Source of the DNA: Chara braunii
Taxonomy: Eukaryota; Streptophyta; Charophyceae; Charales; Characeae
Length of the DNA: 54,593 nucleotides
NCBI GenBank assembly: GCA_003427395.1
Contig: BFEA01000482.1
Span: forward strand, 861,447-916,039
Direction of reading: 5' to 3'
Made by a program: the position numbers and the translations under genes. Every line of letters starts with the position of its first letter. Positions within the stretch are counted from its first letter, which is position 1. Under the pieces are notes generated by a model, which saw nothing but the letters and a program-made list of their open reading frames with translations, did not search any database and was not told the origin of the DNA. Below are positions 1 through 10,588 of this stretch, piece by piece.

Positions 1-287
1 GCCGATGTGCTGTGGAAAGGGCTCAACCTACTCTACCAGAATGGCGATCAGCGTCCGGTAGGCCTTGTCCCTGCGATGGTTCAGAATGTGAACAGCAGGC
101 AGACATGCGTGTCTGGACAACGAGACTCAGAGCTACTGGTGGTCTAAGAAAGCGTCCACCACTTGATGAGGGAAAGAACGCGACAAAAAAACCCACCAGT
201 TTGGTCATGGCATGTTCGGGTTTGGGTTCTACTAATCAGGTCAACGACAACCTGCCTTCTAGGTGGCCATTGTGATATGTCTTGTCT

Positions 288-290
<3 letters not shown>
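1..290. other. Left edge, no recognisable gene
   Basis: Open frames on both strands are short and overlapping and match no family I know. The stretch ends at a GT microsatellite. I see no RNA gene or repeat structure. Confidence 0.4.

Positions 291-325
<35 letters not shown>
291..325. repeat. (GT)n microsatellite
   Basis: About 17 perfect GT units. The Val/Cys-rich and His/Thr-rich frames that cross it are products of the repeat, not genes. Confidence 0.95.
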
Positions 326-326
<1 letters not shown>

Positions 327-490
327 TATGTCGGCATATAATACATAAACCATTGTGACAAGTCAAGGATAATATATATCTCCTAAAAGATCACACTTTG
401 CAAAACAAAATGAGAAAAAATGCGCAGGACAAACATGAAAGAGCACAATGAAACCATTCTTGTGATCCTTCTTCATAATGCATTTGGACG

Positions 491-540
491 ATAGGGTTCA
501 GCCTCCTGATGAGTCGGTGAAACTCCAATGGAACAGTTCG
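491..540 (+). ncRNA. Decayed type III hammerhead ribozyme (copy A)
   Basis: The CTGATGA box is intact at 506-512 and is preceded by the family's stem I hairpin (GGGTTCAGCC). The GTCGG arm of stem II starts at 513. Its partner has mutated to CCAAT, and the GAAA box reads GGAA at 530-533, so A13 is lost and stem II cannot close. No matching stem III strand lies upstream. It is clearly the same family as the copies at 17.4 and 24.5 kb but should be inactive. Confidence 0.7.
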
Positions 541-620
541 TCACAACCCCTTGTTTGTTGCCCTCTTCTCCCTCTCTGCCTACGGTTCACAGAGCAGCTC
601 TGTGTCACACCTATGGCTGC
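534..620 (+). repeat. Hammerhead-associated 3' module, diverged copy
   Basis: This sequence directly follows hammerhead copy A. It carries the same order of blocks (CAGTT.GTCACA, TTGTTTGTTG, CCTCTTCTCCCTCTCTGCC, TACGGTT, GTGTCAC) as the modules at 24.1-25.3 kb. It is more diverged than those. The shared order shows that ribozyme and module travel together. Confidence 0.65.
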
Positions 621-1359
621 AAGAGCATATTGGCATACATGACACTCTTCTGCTGCTTTTCGCCATTGCCATCTCTACCGTGCAATGTGTGGACAACCAA
701 CATTAAACTTTTTGCGGCTTGGACCTCGGAAATGCATCGATCCTACACTTTATCGTAGGTATGGCGGTCTTGTTGATCATGCCCTCTTTCGGCGGGCTGC
801 TGCACCCCGGGTTTTTGGGTTCAGAAAACTTCGAACGCTTCACCCCGTCGGTTTCAATGCAGTCCTTCCAATGGCCAGACTGCCATCTCCACGACAACAC
901 TTTCGTCCTCATTGCTGGACAGACACAAATGGGTCCTTGGCCGTTGGTTCCTCTGTCCCCTTCTGCTTGGCCCCTCCCCTTCTTGCTCCACCTGTTCTTG
1001 CATCAACTGATCCTTTTCACACAGCACCCCTTTTGCCAACCTCACCCTTTACCTCTCTTGCCAATGCCTTCAAAAATTAGGTCTTTTGTTGTTGATCTTC
1101 GTCCGGGTCCCTGACTCATAATTTGTACATTACTGCATCGCCTTCTCAATGAAGCTGCTTTGGGTAATTGGTGTCGTGTCAAGGCGGGCATTGAGCAGGC
1201 GGCACCAGCATGGTGGGCACAACTTTTGCAATGGCCTTATAATAACAATGTGTCCAATGCGGACATGACAACAAACGTTCAAGAACTCGAGTGCCTCATC
1301 CGACAATCCCAGCATAGTCACCAACGGTACACAATGCAGCCTCGTGACCCATTTCCTGA
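621..1359. other. Unannotated stretch
   Basis: Overlapping frames of 130 codons on the plus strand (685-1114) are Pro/Leu/Ser-rich with no recognisable domain. I find no structured repeat or RNA gene here. Confidence 0.3.
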
Positions 1360-1548
1360 CTAGTACCTTTGGGGCGTGGGAAAATAGCGGGCCTCCCGAG
1401 GGCCACCACCTTTTCGAAGGCCGAAACGAAACGACGGCCGCCGATCAGATTTATCAATGGCAGTCATCGTCGGGCCCGACCTCCGAATCTTTAGGAGTTT
1501 GGGAAAACAGCCTGTTTTCCCTATTTTCCCACGCGGGAAAGGTGCCAG
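1360..1548 (+). mobile_element. 189-bp MITE, copy 1
   Basis: The element begins CTAGTACCTTT and ends AAAGGTGCCAG. Both ends continue into a GCG.GGGAAAATAG block, giving terminal inverted repeats of about 28 bp. An element of exactly the same length, in reverse orientation, lies at 30886-31074. The interior is shared, including the GTCGGGCCCGAC palindrome. It has no coding capacity. The outer bases (CACTAG/CACTGG) recall CACTA or hAT ends, but the superfamily is not resolved. Confidence 0.75.
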
Positions 1549-2474
1549 TGGTTTAAGGTTGTACATGCACATGGGGTAGTTTGAGCTATGAACTTGTGCC
1601 ATTTGTTGCAGTTGCCGCAAGTAGTTGCATTGCACTCCGACCCTCAAGCAGCCACGCATGTTCGTGTATATGACAAGTTGATGCCACCCACACGTGTCCA
1701 ATTTTGCAACTTTACTGATGTGCCCTTGAGTGTTGCTTTTGGCATGATGTTACCAAATTCCTCGAACTGCGAATTCTGCAGAGCCTTTCCTCGTTGTTCT
1801 GCTCTTGTGGATGGCCATATTGTGTCAGTTGGCTACAATATCATCTCGGACGATGACCTATCGCTTGAATGGGGAGACTGCTGATGCTCTTCAAGCACTG
1901 GCAATCGGATGCGTCTTTGTCTTTCAATCATGTGAGCTAACCACGTTCACTTCGTTCTGCACATGCCTCCTTGGGCCATCTTCAGCAACACTTTGCCATT
2001 GGTCATGTGGACAAAACATCCCACAATTTGGCAATTTGCTGCAAGAATTTATATTTGTTTCACCTCTCTACCCATTTGGACAGTCCCACTCATAGTATAG
2101 TCCCCATGAGTTTGTTGCTGATGTCCTTGACCACCATACAATATGAAGTAACCATTGGGTTGCACCCACACTGATACCTTGCCTTACATTAGTATGTGCT
2201 CAAAGCTCATAAGCCTCCTCCAACTCTTCGCAGCATTCTTGCAGTCACGACACAAAATAATAATGTTACGTTCCCGGACGCTCGTCCTCGTCCTACAATT
2301 CGCACCATTCACGAGTGACCTCCTCACAAACCCTTGGCTAGCACAACGACTACCTCGTCGTACCTCAGCGCTGCTTTGCAAGGAACGATTCTACACTGAG
2401 CTTTATTTACAGGTTGGTGTTCGGGTGCTGGATCATCCAGAGTGTTGATCAGGTGACGATTAATCTGGAAAACA
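1549..2474. other. Unrecognised stretch, possibly decayed retroelement
   Basis: Several plus-strand frames of 65-98 codons follow one another here, the usual look of a decayed coding region. It leads directly into the reverse transcriptase remnant starting near 2475, so it may be the N-terminal part of the same element. No motif proves this. Confidence 0.3.
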
Positions 2475-2920
2475 ATGCATCAGGTGACAATTAACATGGA
2501 AAACAATGCATCCTCTCTTCGCGGCCTCTGTCCTCGCACCGTTGATTTTACCACAACGTATATCAACCTTCCTCATGACATTCAGAATAATGTGGCAAAG
2601 TTTGTTAATGAAGCCCATGCTTTTTCTATGATGCTTATGCCCTTCAACATACTCGCGTTCATTCGCTCTGCAGAGCCGTGAACATGTTATTCGAGGACCT
2701 CGCTCTGGCCAATGGACAACCAATTCAGGCCCGGTCGCTCTTTCCGTTTCTCAGATTCTTCGACATTTTCCCTTTGTTGTACAAAACACTTTTCTGTATG
2801 CACACTCTTCGAAAGCAAATAATCGGTATTCCAAAGGGATCAAATGGTGGCCCATAAATTTCAAATCTGCTGGGATGAAGCACTAACACGTTTTGCTGAT
2901 GACATTGGTCAACGTGATCT
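2475..2920 (+). pseudogene. Decayed reverse transcriptase, Penelope-like flavour
   Basis: Three RT signatures occur in order in different frames. A motif-A-like stretch, VDFTTTYINLPHD, is near 2540-2580. A motif-B-like IGIPKGSNGGP is at about 2821-2856. A motif-C-like RFADDI is near 2886-2905. The D-F-T-T-x-Y-x-N-L-P-H pattern and GIPKGS resemble Penelope-type or telomerase-related RTs rather than the LINE RTs elsewhere in the window. Stops and frame changes between the motifs show it is dead. LINE sequence begins about 65 bp downstream. An LTR or DIRS RT cannot be excluded. Confidence 0.5.
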
Positions 2921-2984
2921 CCAAGCCTCTTATTGATACACCTTTTACAGTGATATCTGTAATCATATTCCCAAAGACATCTCT

Positions 2985-3560
2985 TAACAGGGAACTTTAA
3001 TGCAGCCCCTGATAGGTGGTTGGATCGCTGGAAGATCCCCCACCCTTGTCCACCATATGTGGAAGAAGATGAGAGAAGTATTCAACAATTTTGTAAATCA
3101 CAAAAGTTTTTTGACTCGTATAGGAGGATATTCCCACAAGAAAGAATTTTTACATGTATCAAAAATTGTGGATAACCTCATCAATCCAGATCGAGAATAG
3201 ATCTAAATTCATCTAATCATGTTATCTGATGACTTGGAGCGAGCAATGACTGGGGTAAATATTTTTTCACAAAGCCCATCGCCAGGGGCGGATCATAAGA
3301 TGTGTGCAGTTCTCTTGTCCTTTCCCAAGAAACCAGATTAAGGTCGAGGCTTTTACAAGTTAAATACCTCGTTGTTGACCCAAAGAGGGTTCAGGGACTT
3401 TATTCAAGAAGTATGAAATTTTTGGCAATCGACAAAAGATAGACATGACTCCTACATCTCATGGTTTAACAATGGGTTAGTATTTCTATCCAAAAAATGT
3501 AATGAATACTCCAAACTAATGGCCAAAGCAAAATTTTATGAGGAATAGAAATTCAACAAC
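2985..3560 (+). pseudogene. LINE A1 endonuclease remnant and linker
   Basis: The frame at 2988 reads GNFNAAPDRWLDRW, matching GDFNAAPDRGLARW in the family-A copy at 53.8 kb. The active-site Asp of GDFN is replaced by Asn. The downstream linker (NTSLLTQRGF, SWFNNGLVFLSKKCNEYSKL) also matches the 54.1-54.3 kb copy, but is split among frames. No functional product is expected. Confidence 0.75.
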
Positions 3561-3622
3561 ATATCCTGAACTATGAACAACATCATTCCTTAGAACCGGA
3601 TGCACATACTGACCTACAATCT

Positions 3623-5397
3623 TTGAAGAACCAACTATTATCCTTTGCTCAACAACGTTGGCAGGGACACTCAATCAGGGGAAAATTAACTAAACATGAA
3701 ACAAAAGGACAAATTAAAACTTCCTTTTTTGCCCGTGCTCAGGTAAGAGTTAGAAGATCTACCATTGAGACATTGCAGAACCCTAGGATTCCTTACCAAA
3801 GGGATCCTACCACATCTGCTGGTAGTCTAAAAATTGCTTATGACTTTTTCAAAGATCTTTTTACTTCCACAATTAATGGAGCTAAGGAGGATGAGGTTGT
3901 ACAAAACTTTTTAAGTCCGATGAAACAGGCATTAACACAACAACACAGGATGAAACTAGAAGAACCAGTCACAAAGAATGAGATTTTGATGACACTTCTA
4001 CAAATGGAGGAGGATAAAACACCCGGAATTGATGGTCTTCCGAAAGAATTTTGAAAAACTATGTGGTCCTCCCTATCGGATGATCTAATGGAATATTACA
4101 ATCAAATCCAGACCGCAGGACAAATGGGGTAAATGTTGGTCAAGGTATTCTCACCCTTCTATATAAGAAAGGGGACAAATCTAACATTAGGAATTATAGG
4201 TCAATTATACTCTTAACTGTTGTATATAAAATGTTAGCCAAAGCTTTATCCAACAGACTCATTCTCATAATGACCGATATTATTCACCCATCCCAGACTG
4301 GTTTCATTAAAGGAAGAAACATCCAAGACAATTTATTACTGATTAATGAAATGATAAAATTATCAAGACAAAATTAACAGAATGCGACTTTTATATTTAT
4401 TGATTTTGAAAAAGCATATGATCATGTTGACTGAAGATTTTTAGATGTCTGATTGGAAAAGCTAAACTTTGGACCAATCATTAGACGGTGGGTACACATT
4501 ATGCACTCTAATGCTACTAGTAGAATACAGGTTAACGGTTTGATCTTACCTGTGATTTGTCTGAAAATATAAGTGAGGCAGGATGACCCACTGACTCCTT
4601 TTTCATTCATAATCGTTATAGAAGCTCTGGGAGCAAATCTCAGGACCAATCCTCATATCAAGAGACTTCAAATAGCAGGAATCCCAAAAGATGCAATTCC
4701 AATTTGTTTCATTTTTGCTGATGATTTAACGATTATGATGGAGGCATCCCCTCAAAATATGGAAGGAATTACGACACTCATGGATAAATGTTTATTTCTT
4801 TAACATGGTCGTTAATAGGGGTAATAAAACGCTTAGTTGGTGGATACATTCCCAAGGGGACAGACACCTGAAATTCCAAAAAATCAAATGGTTCCCCTAG
4901 GAAGCACCAATCAAAGTTCTGGGTATTATAATCACAACACAAGGAAAACCTAATACTAATAATGTATGGATTTCAACAGCAACATTGAAAAAAATGAAGA
5001 AATGGTGAAACCAACACACATCTCTTTTTGGTTGAACCCTCATCCTAAATAATGTGGTCCTCGCATCCATGTGGTATAAATCTGTATTATGGTCCCTTGG
5101 AAAAATGCGGCAAATGATCTTAAAAGACAACTCTAGGCCTTCCTATGGCGAGGGGACCATGACACCAAAAATGTCATCCCTATTAGAGTTGCTTGGGATA
5201 CTGTAGTGCAACCGAAAGCTAAAGGCGACATTGGATTGTTGGATCCGCTTCTCCAATGCCAAACATTGAGACTTCATTATATTAAAAAACTTACATTGGG
5301 ATTAAACCTTCCATGACAGCCTTTGGCACTGGAGCAGATCCGAAGATTAGCCCCTCCCACTCTTCAATATATTCATCCCCCTCACTTGGGTGGAGGA
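3623..5397 (+). pseudogene. LINE A1 reverse transcriptase, broken
   Basis: The 3623-4054 frame gives the pre-RT region ending in EEDKTPGIDGLPKEF, the usual start of LINE RT. Further on come RT finger motifs (LLYKKGD-like at 4160; FIKGRNIQDN near 4306), box A FIDFEKAYDHVD near 4396-4432, box B RQDDPLTPFSF near 4576 (RQGDPLSP expected), and box C FADDLTIM at 4717-4740. Both catalytic Asp pairs remain, but at least six stops or frame changes separate the motifs. The thumb region runs up to the LTR insertion at 5401. Confidence 0.85.
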
Positions 5398-5401
5398 CCG
5401 T

Positions 5402-8237
5402 TGTCGGGCGGCTGAAGGTCAGTCGACCACCCGAATTTCGACGGATTGACCTTTAGATTAAGTGCCTAGAGAGGGATTGACCGGTACTTTCGTTCGAGCC
5501 ATCGGGAAAAATTAGGGGTCGGAAGGAGACCCCTAAAATCCCCCGCGTCGAGTATTGAAACTGACCCTTGGAATTAACAGAATGCACAGTCGCGCCATAC
5601 CGCGCCTGACACCTAACGTTTTCGTCCGTTCCGAGGCTGTTCCTGAAACAGCCGGCCGTGGTACGGAGGCGCGGTAGTAAGCCCCGACGCGTCATTTTCA
5701 CACTAGGCAATTGTCGGAGGAATGCCCCTTCAAATTTCATGAATTCTTACGACAAAATTAAAACTAAGAAAAATAATTAAAAATAATAAAAGGGAGGAAA
5801 ATAACGGGATATTTGCTATTTGATTAAATTTCATCAAAATTTATCCTTGGGGAAATTGTCCTTAATTTTCATTAAATTCCAATAACAGAGTTAATAATGA
5901 GCAAGGGAAAACAAACGATTAATCATTATTTGATTGACTTTTATCGGAATTTATTCTTGAAAATTTTCGGTCGAGAATTATTCATTTTTCCTGATTTCGT
6001 GCGAGCTCCAATAACCATGAACCCATGCTTAATTTTGCCTGATTGATCTGATCTATGACCCCGAGTTCGTTGAGTAAGCGGGATCGGTTGTTGGTTACGG
6101 CGGGTTGGTTGATACGGTGCGGCCGCCAGTTCGACCTTGGGACACGTGGCGCTATTATCCTGGTACGGTAACTGTTTCGGTACGAGCACCGGTTTACTGG
6201 TTGGAACGGGCATGAAATTTCAGGTTGAAGGCATTATGGCTTGCTGCAGTTCGACACAGGCACATGATTGCTTATCTGTTCACGGCGGTTGACCCAACAG
6301 CAGATTATGGTCACCAGGTAACATGTTAAAATGGGTTGGTAACGACGTTGGACCTGTGGACCGCAGCCGGTACCGCCGTGCCCACACGGGTCCTACAGCC
6401 CTGGTACCGGGCCTGAAATTGCCAGTGCTGGCTATGCAGGCGCTCCCTTGAGGCCACGGCCTCTGGTACCATGGGATATAGGGGTGAACAGTGGAGTACA
6501 GGGGGACATTCGGCAGTGGGAGACCAAGGCGAACTGGGCATTCGGGGACGGAGGCGACCAGAGGGACCAGAGGGACCAGAGGGAACAGAGGGAACAAAGT
6601 GTTCGGATGGCGAGTGCAGGAGAGCGGAGCGAGAAATTTTGTGTCTGTTCGCTGGAGCAAGAGAAGTAGTCCTAGAGAAGGGAGGGACTGCACAGTGAGA
6701 GAGAGGGAGAAGGAGAGAGAGAGAGAAGGAGAGAGAGAGAAGGAGAGAGAGAGAGAAGGAGAGAGAGAGAGAAGGCGAGGGAGAGAGTACGCAGATTGGG
6801 GGGGGGGGGAAGACTTTTCCCCGTATGATAGATGATTGCCCACACTCTGTCCTTGTCGGCGCGTCTTTCTTCGTGAAAAATGAACTGTAGATTTATCTGG
6901 TCATCTCGTGTGCCAGGTGCAACGAACATTGAAGAACTAACGAATACAAGGTATCAACAGCGTACAGGAAACGTGGTTGGATGTGGCAGATCTAGAAGGA
7001 GGGGGTGCCCTCTCTTTTCCGACTATGTGCCCTCTCTTTTCCGACTGTGTGTGAGGGATGGAGAAAGGGCAAACTGTCAAACAGGCTCGGGAGAAATCAG
7101 TGGGAGACGCAGATCTGTGGGTCTAAAACTCTAGCTCGACTGGGTGAAAGAGCAAGCAGCAAAAAGAACTGGGCCATGAAAGTGGACCAGGTGCGTGGAA
7201 ACGATCACCGGATCATCTTCTTGGGGCTCATTGGCATATCAGGCTTTTGCTGCTCATTGAAAGTTTTGATCCATACTGCGGGCCAGACACTCCCTGTTCA
7301 TTGGTAAATCAGCTTTCCTGCTGTTGCTTGTCAGATCAGCTTCATGTTGCACATAAGCAGATCAGACTCTCACCGTTCATTGAGAGAACTGTTCCATATT
7401 GTAGATCAGACACTTGCTGTTGATTGGCAAGCCAGACTCATAGTGCTCATTGTCGGATCAGGTTCTCGCTGTTCTCTGTCTGATCGAGTGGATTTGAATA
7501 ATGGATATGATGTGATCTCTTGTTGATTGCTAAGACCACAAACATGGACATCACAAGAGTGCTTCAAAGAGAGATTGCAGAGTTTTTCGCAAGGACTTTT
7601 GAGTTGGGAGATGATTTAAAATTGCCTCTCTTGACTGGCAAACCCAATCGAAGATCCGACTTCACATACCTCAAAAGGGCTTTTAAACAGAGACTTTGAC
7701 CGTTCAGATTTCTAAACAACAGAGATTTGGGCATAACGGCGTAGATCTCAAAATCGTCATTCGTTTTGAAAATACGGTAATCCAGTGTTTAATTATTTGT
7801 TGACTGCTTGCATGAGGTTTTTTCATTTGGACCCTCTACTTGTGATTGTAAGAGGCCCTACTCTTGACTGCAGTGGACCGCTGAACGACCCTCCCAAATC
7901 AAATTATTTTTCTTGCGATTACGGTGCCAAGCTAATGGCGATTTCCTCACCCCCGAAATCTGAGAGTCAGCGGTGAGCTTGTTGACGAGTGTTTTGAGCG
8001 GTTGCTCAAATCTGCGAGCAGGAAGCCTTAATTTTTTTTTCTTCTTCCCTTCTATACACTTATCTCCCTATTAGACAATCGAAAAATCCCGGTGTAAGAT
8101 GGGGGTGAGACAGGCAGAATAAACCAGACACCTTGTTCAGCCGCTGAGGACCTCGGAAGCGGGCACGGCGGGTGACAGACGCCGCTGTCCATGGCTTCAG
8201 CGATGAACAGGCATTCCCCTCCCCAGGTTTCCTCACA
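5402..8237. mobile_element. 2,836-bp TGT...ACA insertion, probable solo LTR
   Basis: The block starts TGTCGGG and ends CTCACA, and is flanked on both sides by CCGT (5398-5401 and 8238-8241). Removing it rejoins the LINE A1 ORF2 between its RT thumb and C-terminal region. TG...CA ends with a 4-bp target duplication are typical of LTR-retrotransposon integration. No gag or pol motif and no second internal copy of the ends is seen, so a solo LTR is most likely. An AATAAA hexamer lies at about 8116 near the right end, where a plus-sense LTR would place its polyadenylation signal. A large non-autonomous element is the alternative. Confidence 0.7.
6697..6785. repeat. (GA)n-rich microsatellite
   Basis: Imperfect GAGAGAAGGAGA units inside the putative LTR, followed by a run of about eleven G residues at 6798-6808. 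The 187-codon minus-strand frame across this region is Ser/Leu repeat translation and not a gene. Confidence 0.9.
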
Positions 8238-8241
8238 CCGT

Positions 8242-9895
8242 TACTGGACCATACCAAGACAGAGTGCAAATTATAGAAGGGTGGGGTCAAAAGGAGCGCT
8301 CATAAAATACTTAGTACTCAATAACTTCTGGTCAGACTTGCTGAAAACATGAAGCAAACTTCCCATCCCTAACAAATCTTCACCTTCTAGATATGAAGAG
8401 GTCCTCAGGCAACCTATTTTTGGTAACAGGTGGATAACAGATTCAAATGGTAGAGTGTATATTAGTTCCCAACCCCCATGGTCAACCTGGGTTGAAGCCG
8501 ATATAATTAGAATTAAGGACTTATGGGATTCAAGGAACAAACGTTGGAAATCCGTGGAAGAACTAAAAAAAGAGATTTTAATATGCCAAGAACTTGACTA
8601 ACAATTTAGACCAAATAATATCATCTATCCCTATAGCATGGATTCTGCTTCTCAAAAAGGGAATGGACTTTAGAAATGCAGACTGGGTTGGAGCTATTCA
8701 GCCCGAGGGAGATACAGTTATAGGCCAGATTTTGGATAACCATCAAGGAGGGGCGATAGTTAACATATGCAAAGTAAGTAAAGATCATTCAATCCCTCAA
8801 ATGAACCAAAACGAGTTGCTTTCTTCCCTGATTCTACAATGTATAGGATTAGGGTCTTATATTGTTCAACAACGAGAAACTGGAAAGTTTTCCTCCCTGG
8901 ATCGTCAATTGTTGAGCTACCACTGGATCCTTTGGAATGGGTATGGAAAACTAATGGGAGAAGTAACCCTCAAAGATTGCACTCCCTCATAGTTAACGCC
9001 TCATATCGCATCCTTCGTCCAAAAACAGACGTCATAGCCATTATGAAGGAAAGATGGGCCAGACATCTTAACATTCACCATGATCGACTCAAGCCTGTTA
9101 AATGGTGTAAGGCTCTCAAGGACAAACCGGCAAAATTTGCTTCACTACAATGGCAAATAGTTCATAGGTGTTTACCAACTAATGATTGGCTAATTGATCA
9201 TTCATCACTTGAACAAAAAAGCTTAGTTCTACCATGGTGTCCCAACTGTACTTCAGCATTTCCAAGTAGAAAGATAAGAGAAACTATAGAACACATATTT
9301 CTTCAATGCCCAGTGGCCAAACTATTATGGAGAAGATGGGATCATATTTGAAATAAAATCACCGGGTTGGACTGGCCATGGGACTGGCGTGCACTCCATT
9401 TGGGACACTGGTCTCCAGTGATGGAAAATTTATCAGAATTCCAAACCAATTTATTCCATATAGGTAGGAAAGCAATACTTTGGGCGTTGTGGTTCAGAAG
9501 GTGTGTGCTTTCTTGGGAAAGGGTAAGAATTGATGGTCCTGAAGGTTCAGACATAATCCAAAATTTTGTCTAGACGGAAATTAGAGCACAATGGTGTTAA
9601 GTTAAAATTATACTCAAGTCACTGATTCAAAAACAAGACATTAGGAAAACTCTACAAAAATTTCAGACTAACTGGCTGGGGGATTCATTAGGGGAGAATT
9701 TGGGGGAAATCAAATGGCCTGATGGGGAAGGAGATGCGGCGTTCAAGAGGAACTACGACATCTTCTTCTACAGCTGGTTTGATATTCAACCAGGAGTTTT
9801 CTTGAGATCCCCGGATCTATTCCCTGATTTTTTCTCACCCTCGGATCTGGCTTTAGTCGATCTTCAATGGTATGGGGTGCAATCTGCGTGAGAAG
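8242..9895 (+). pseudogene. LINE A1 ORF2 C-terminal region with zf-RVT
   Basis: The frames at 8594-8992 and 8839-9351 cover the region after the RT. The latter contains a zinc-binding RT-associated motif, CPNC followed by HIFLQC and PVAKLLW (about 9238-9330), with CxxC...HxxxxC spacing. The 9367-9573 frame continues with the family's W-rich tail. Frames are interrupted, including a stop at 9348-9350. Homologous zinc motifs occur at 19.1, 39.6 and 52.8 kb. Confidence 0.8.
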
Positions 9896-10544
9896 GCTTA
9901 TATATAATTGTTGCTGATTATTCTATTATCTAAGTAGTAAGAAGGAGAGCAAGGTGCAACTAGCTTGTTGTGTCATGTTTTGATCTGGCGGCTCATAAAT
10001 TGATGAAGAGGCAGTCATCTTGCTCTTGATAGATTAGGTTGTTTTCCTTGGATCCTGGGTCCCTTTGGATCTCGTTAAAAGCGGAACTGGGGAGAGAATT
10101 CTGTGGGCCAGCGAGTAATTCATAGCCAGTTCTATCTGCATGCACGCACATTCTTCATTTGAATATTCTTGTGAAACTTCAGTGAGCATTCACAGAGTGA
10201 AGATACAAAATCACTTACGAGATGAAGAGTAGTCGAAAGTCGGCAGGAGTCCAACAATGGATACAAGCGTCAAAAGATACAGTGAGTACACAGTGAGCAC
10301 CAGCCCGTAACCCTTGTCGGCAATATCCCCTATTGAGCATCCATGACCACGCTGGAAAATCGCCACCGCCTGAGAATGCTGAGATACTAGGAAAAGGCCC
10401 AAGAAAAGGGAAAACGAAAAACGCTGAGATAGTTAGCTCTACTGGTGTGCCCCATGGATGCCAGGCCATCCCGGGGCGTTAGAACTTTGAAGCCATCTTC
10501 ATTAATCTCTGCAGTTCGGATCATGCATGACTAGGGACAACATG
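9896..10544. other. Unannotated stretch
   Basis: This follows the LINE A1 3' end. No poly(A), no clear target duplication and no domain-bearing frame were seen. Two overlapping minus-strand frames (10211-10469) are probably chance. Confidence 0.3.
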
Positions 10545-10588
10545 CCGAGAACCGGTTCCTCTATGAAGCTAGAGGAACCGGTTCTCGG
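10545..10588. repeat. Perfect 19-bp hairpin
   Basis: The arms 10545-10563 and 10570-10588 are exact reverse complements (CCGAGAACCGGTTCCTCTA and its partner) with a 6-nt loop, TGAAGC. There are no mismatches. It is not next to an ORF end and has no T-tract, so it is not a simple terminator. It could be the core of a small foldback element or a source of double-stranded RNA. Confidence 0.9.

Larger units (their letters stand above)
2985..9895 (+). mobile_element. LINE family A, copy 1, 5'-truncated and interrupted
   Basis: This is a non-LTR retrotransposon of the APE-endonuclease class. It starts inside the endonuclease (a GDFNAAPDRW-like motif mutated to GNFN at about 2988) and continues through RT to about 5397. 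It is then broken by a 2,836-bp insertion and resumes at 8242 with the C-terminal zinc-binding region. The two halves are consecutive parts of one ORF2 by comparison with the LINEs at 33.3 and 50.3 kb. All frames are broken. No poly(A) tail is visible at the 3' end. The same family is present at 53.6 kb. Confidence 0.8.

Noticed and set aside
6280-6843. 187-codon minus-strand frame rich in Ser/Leu
   Set aside because: Largely the GA/CT repeat inside the putative LTR; no domain.
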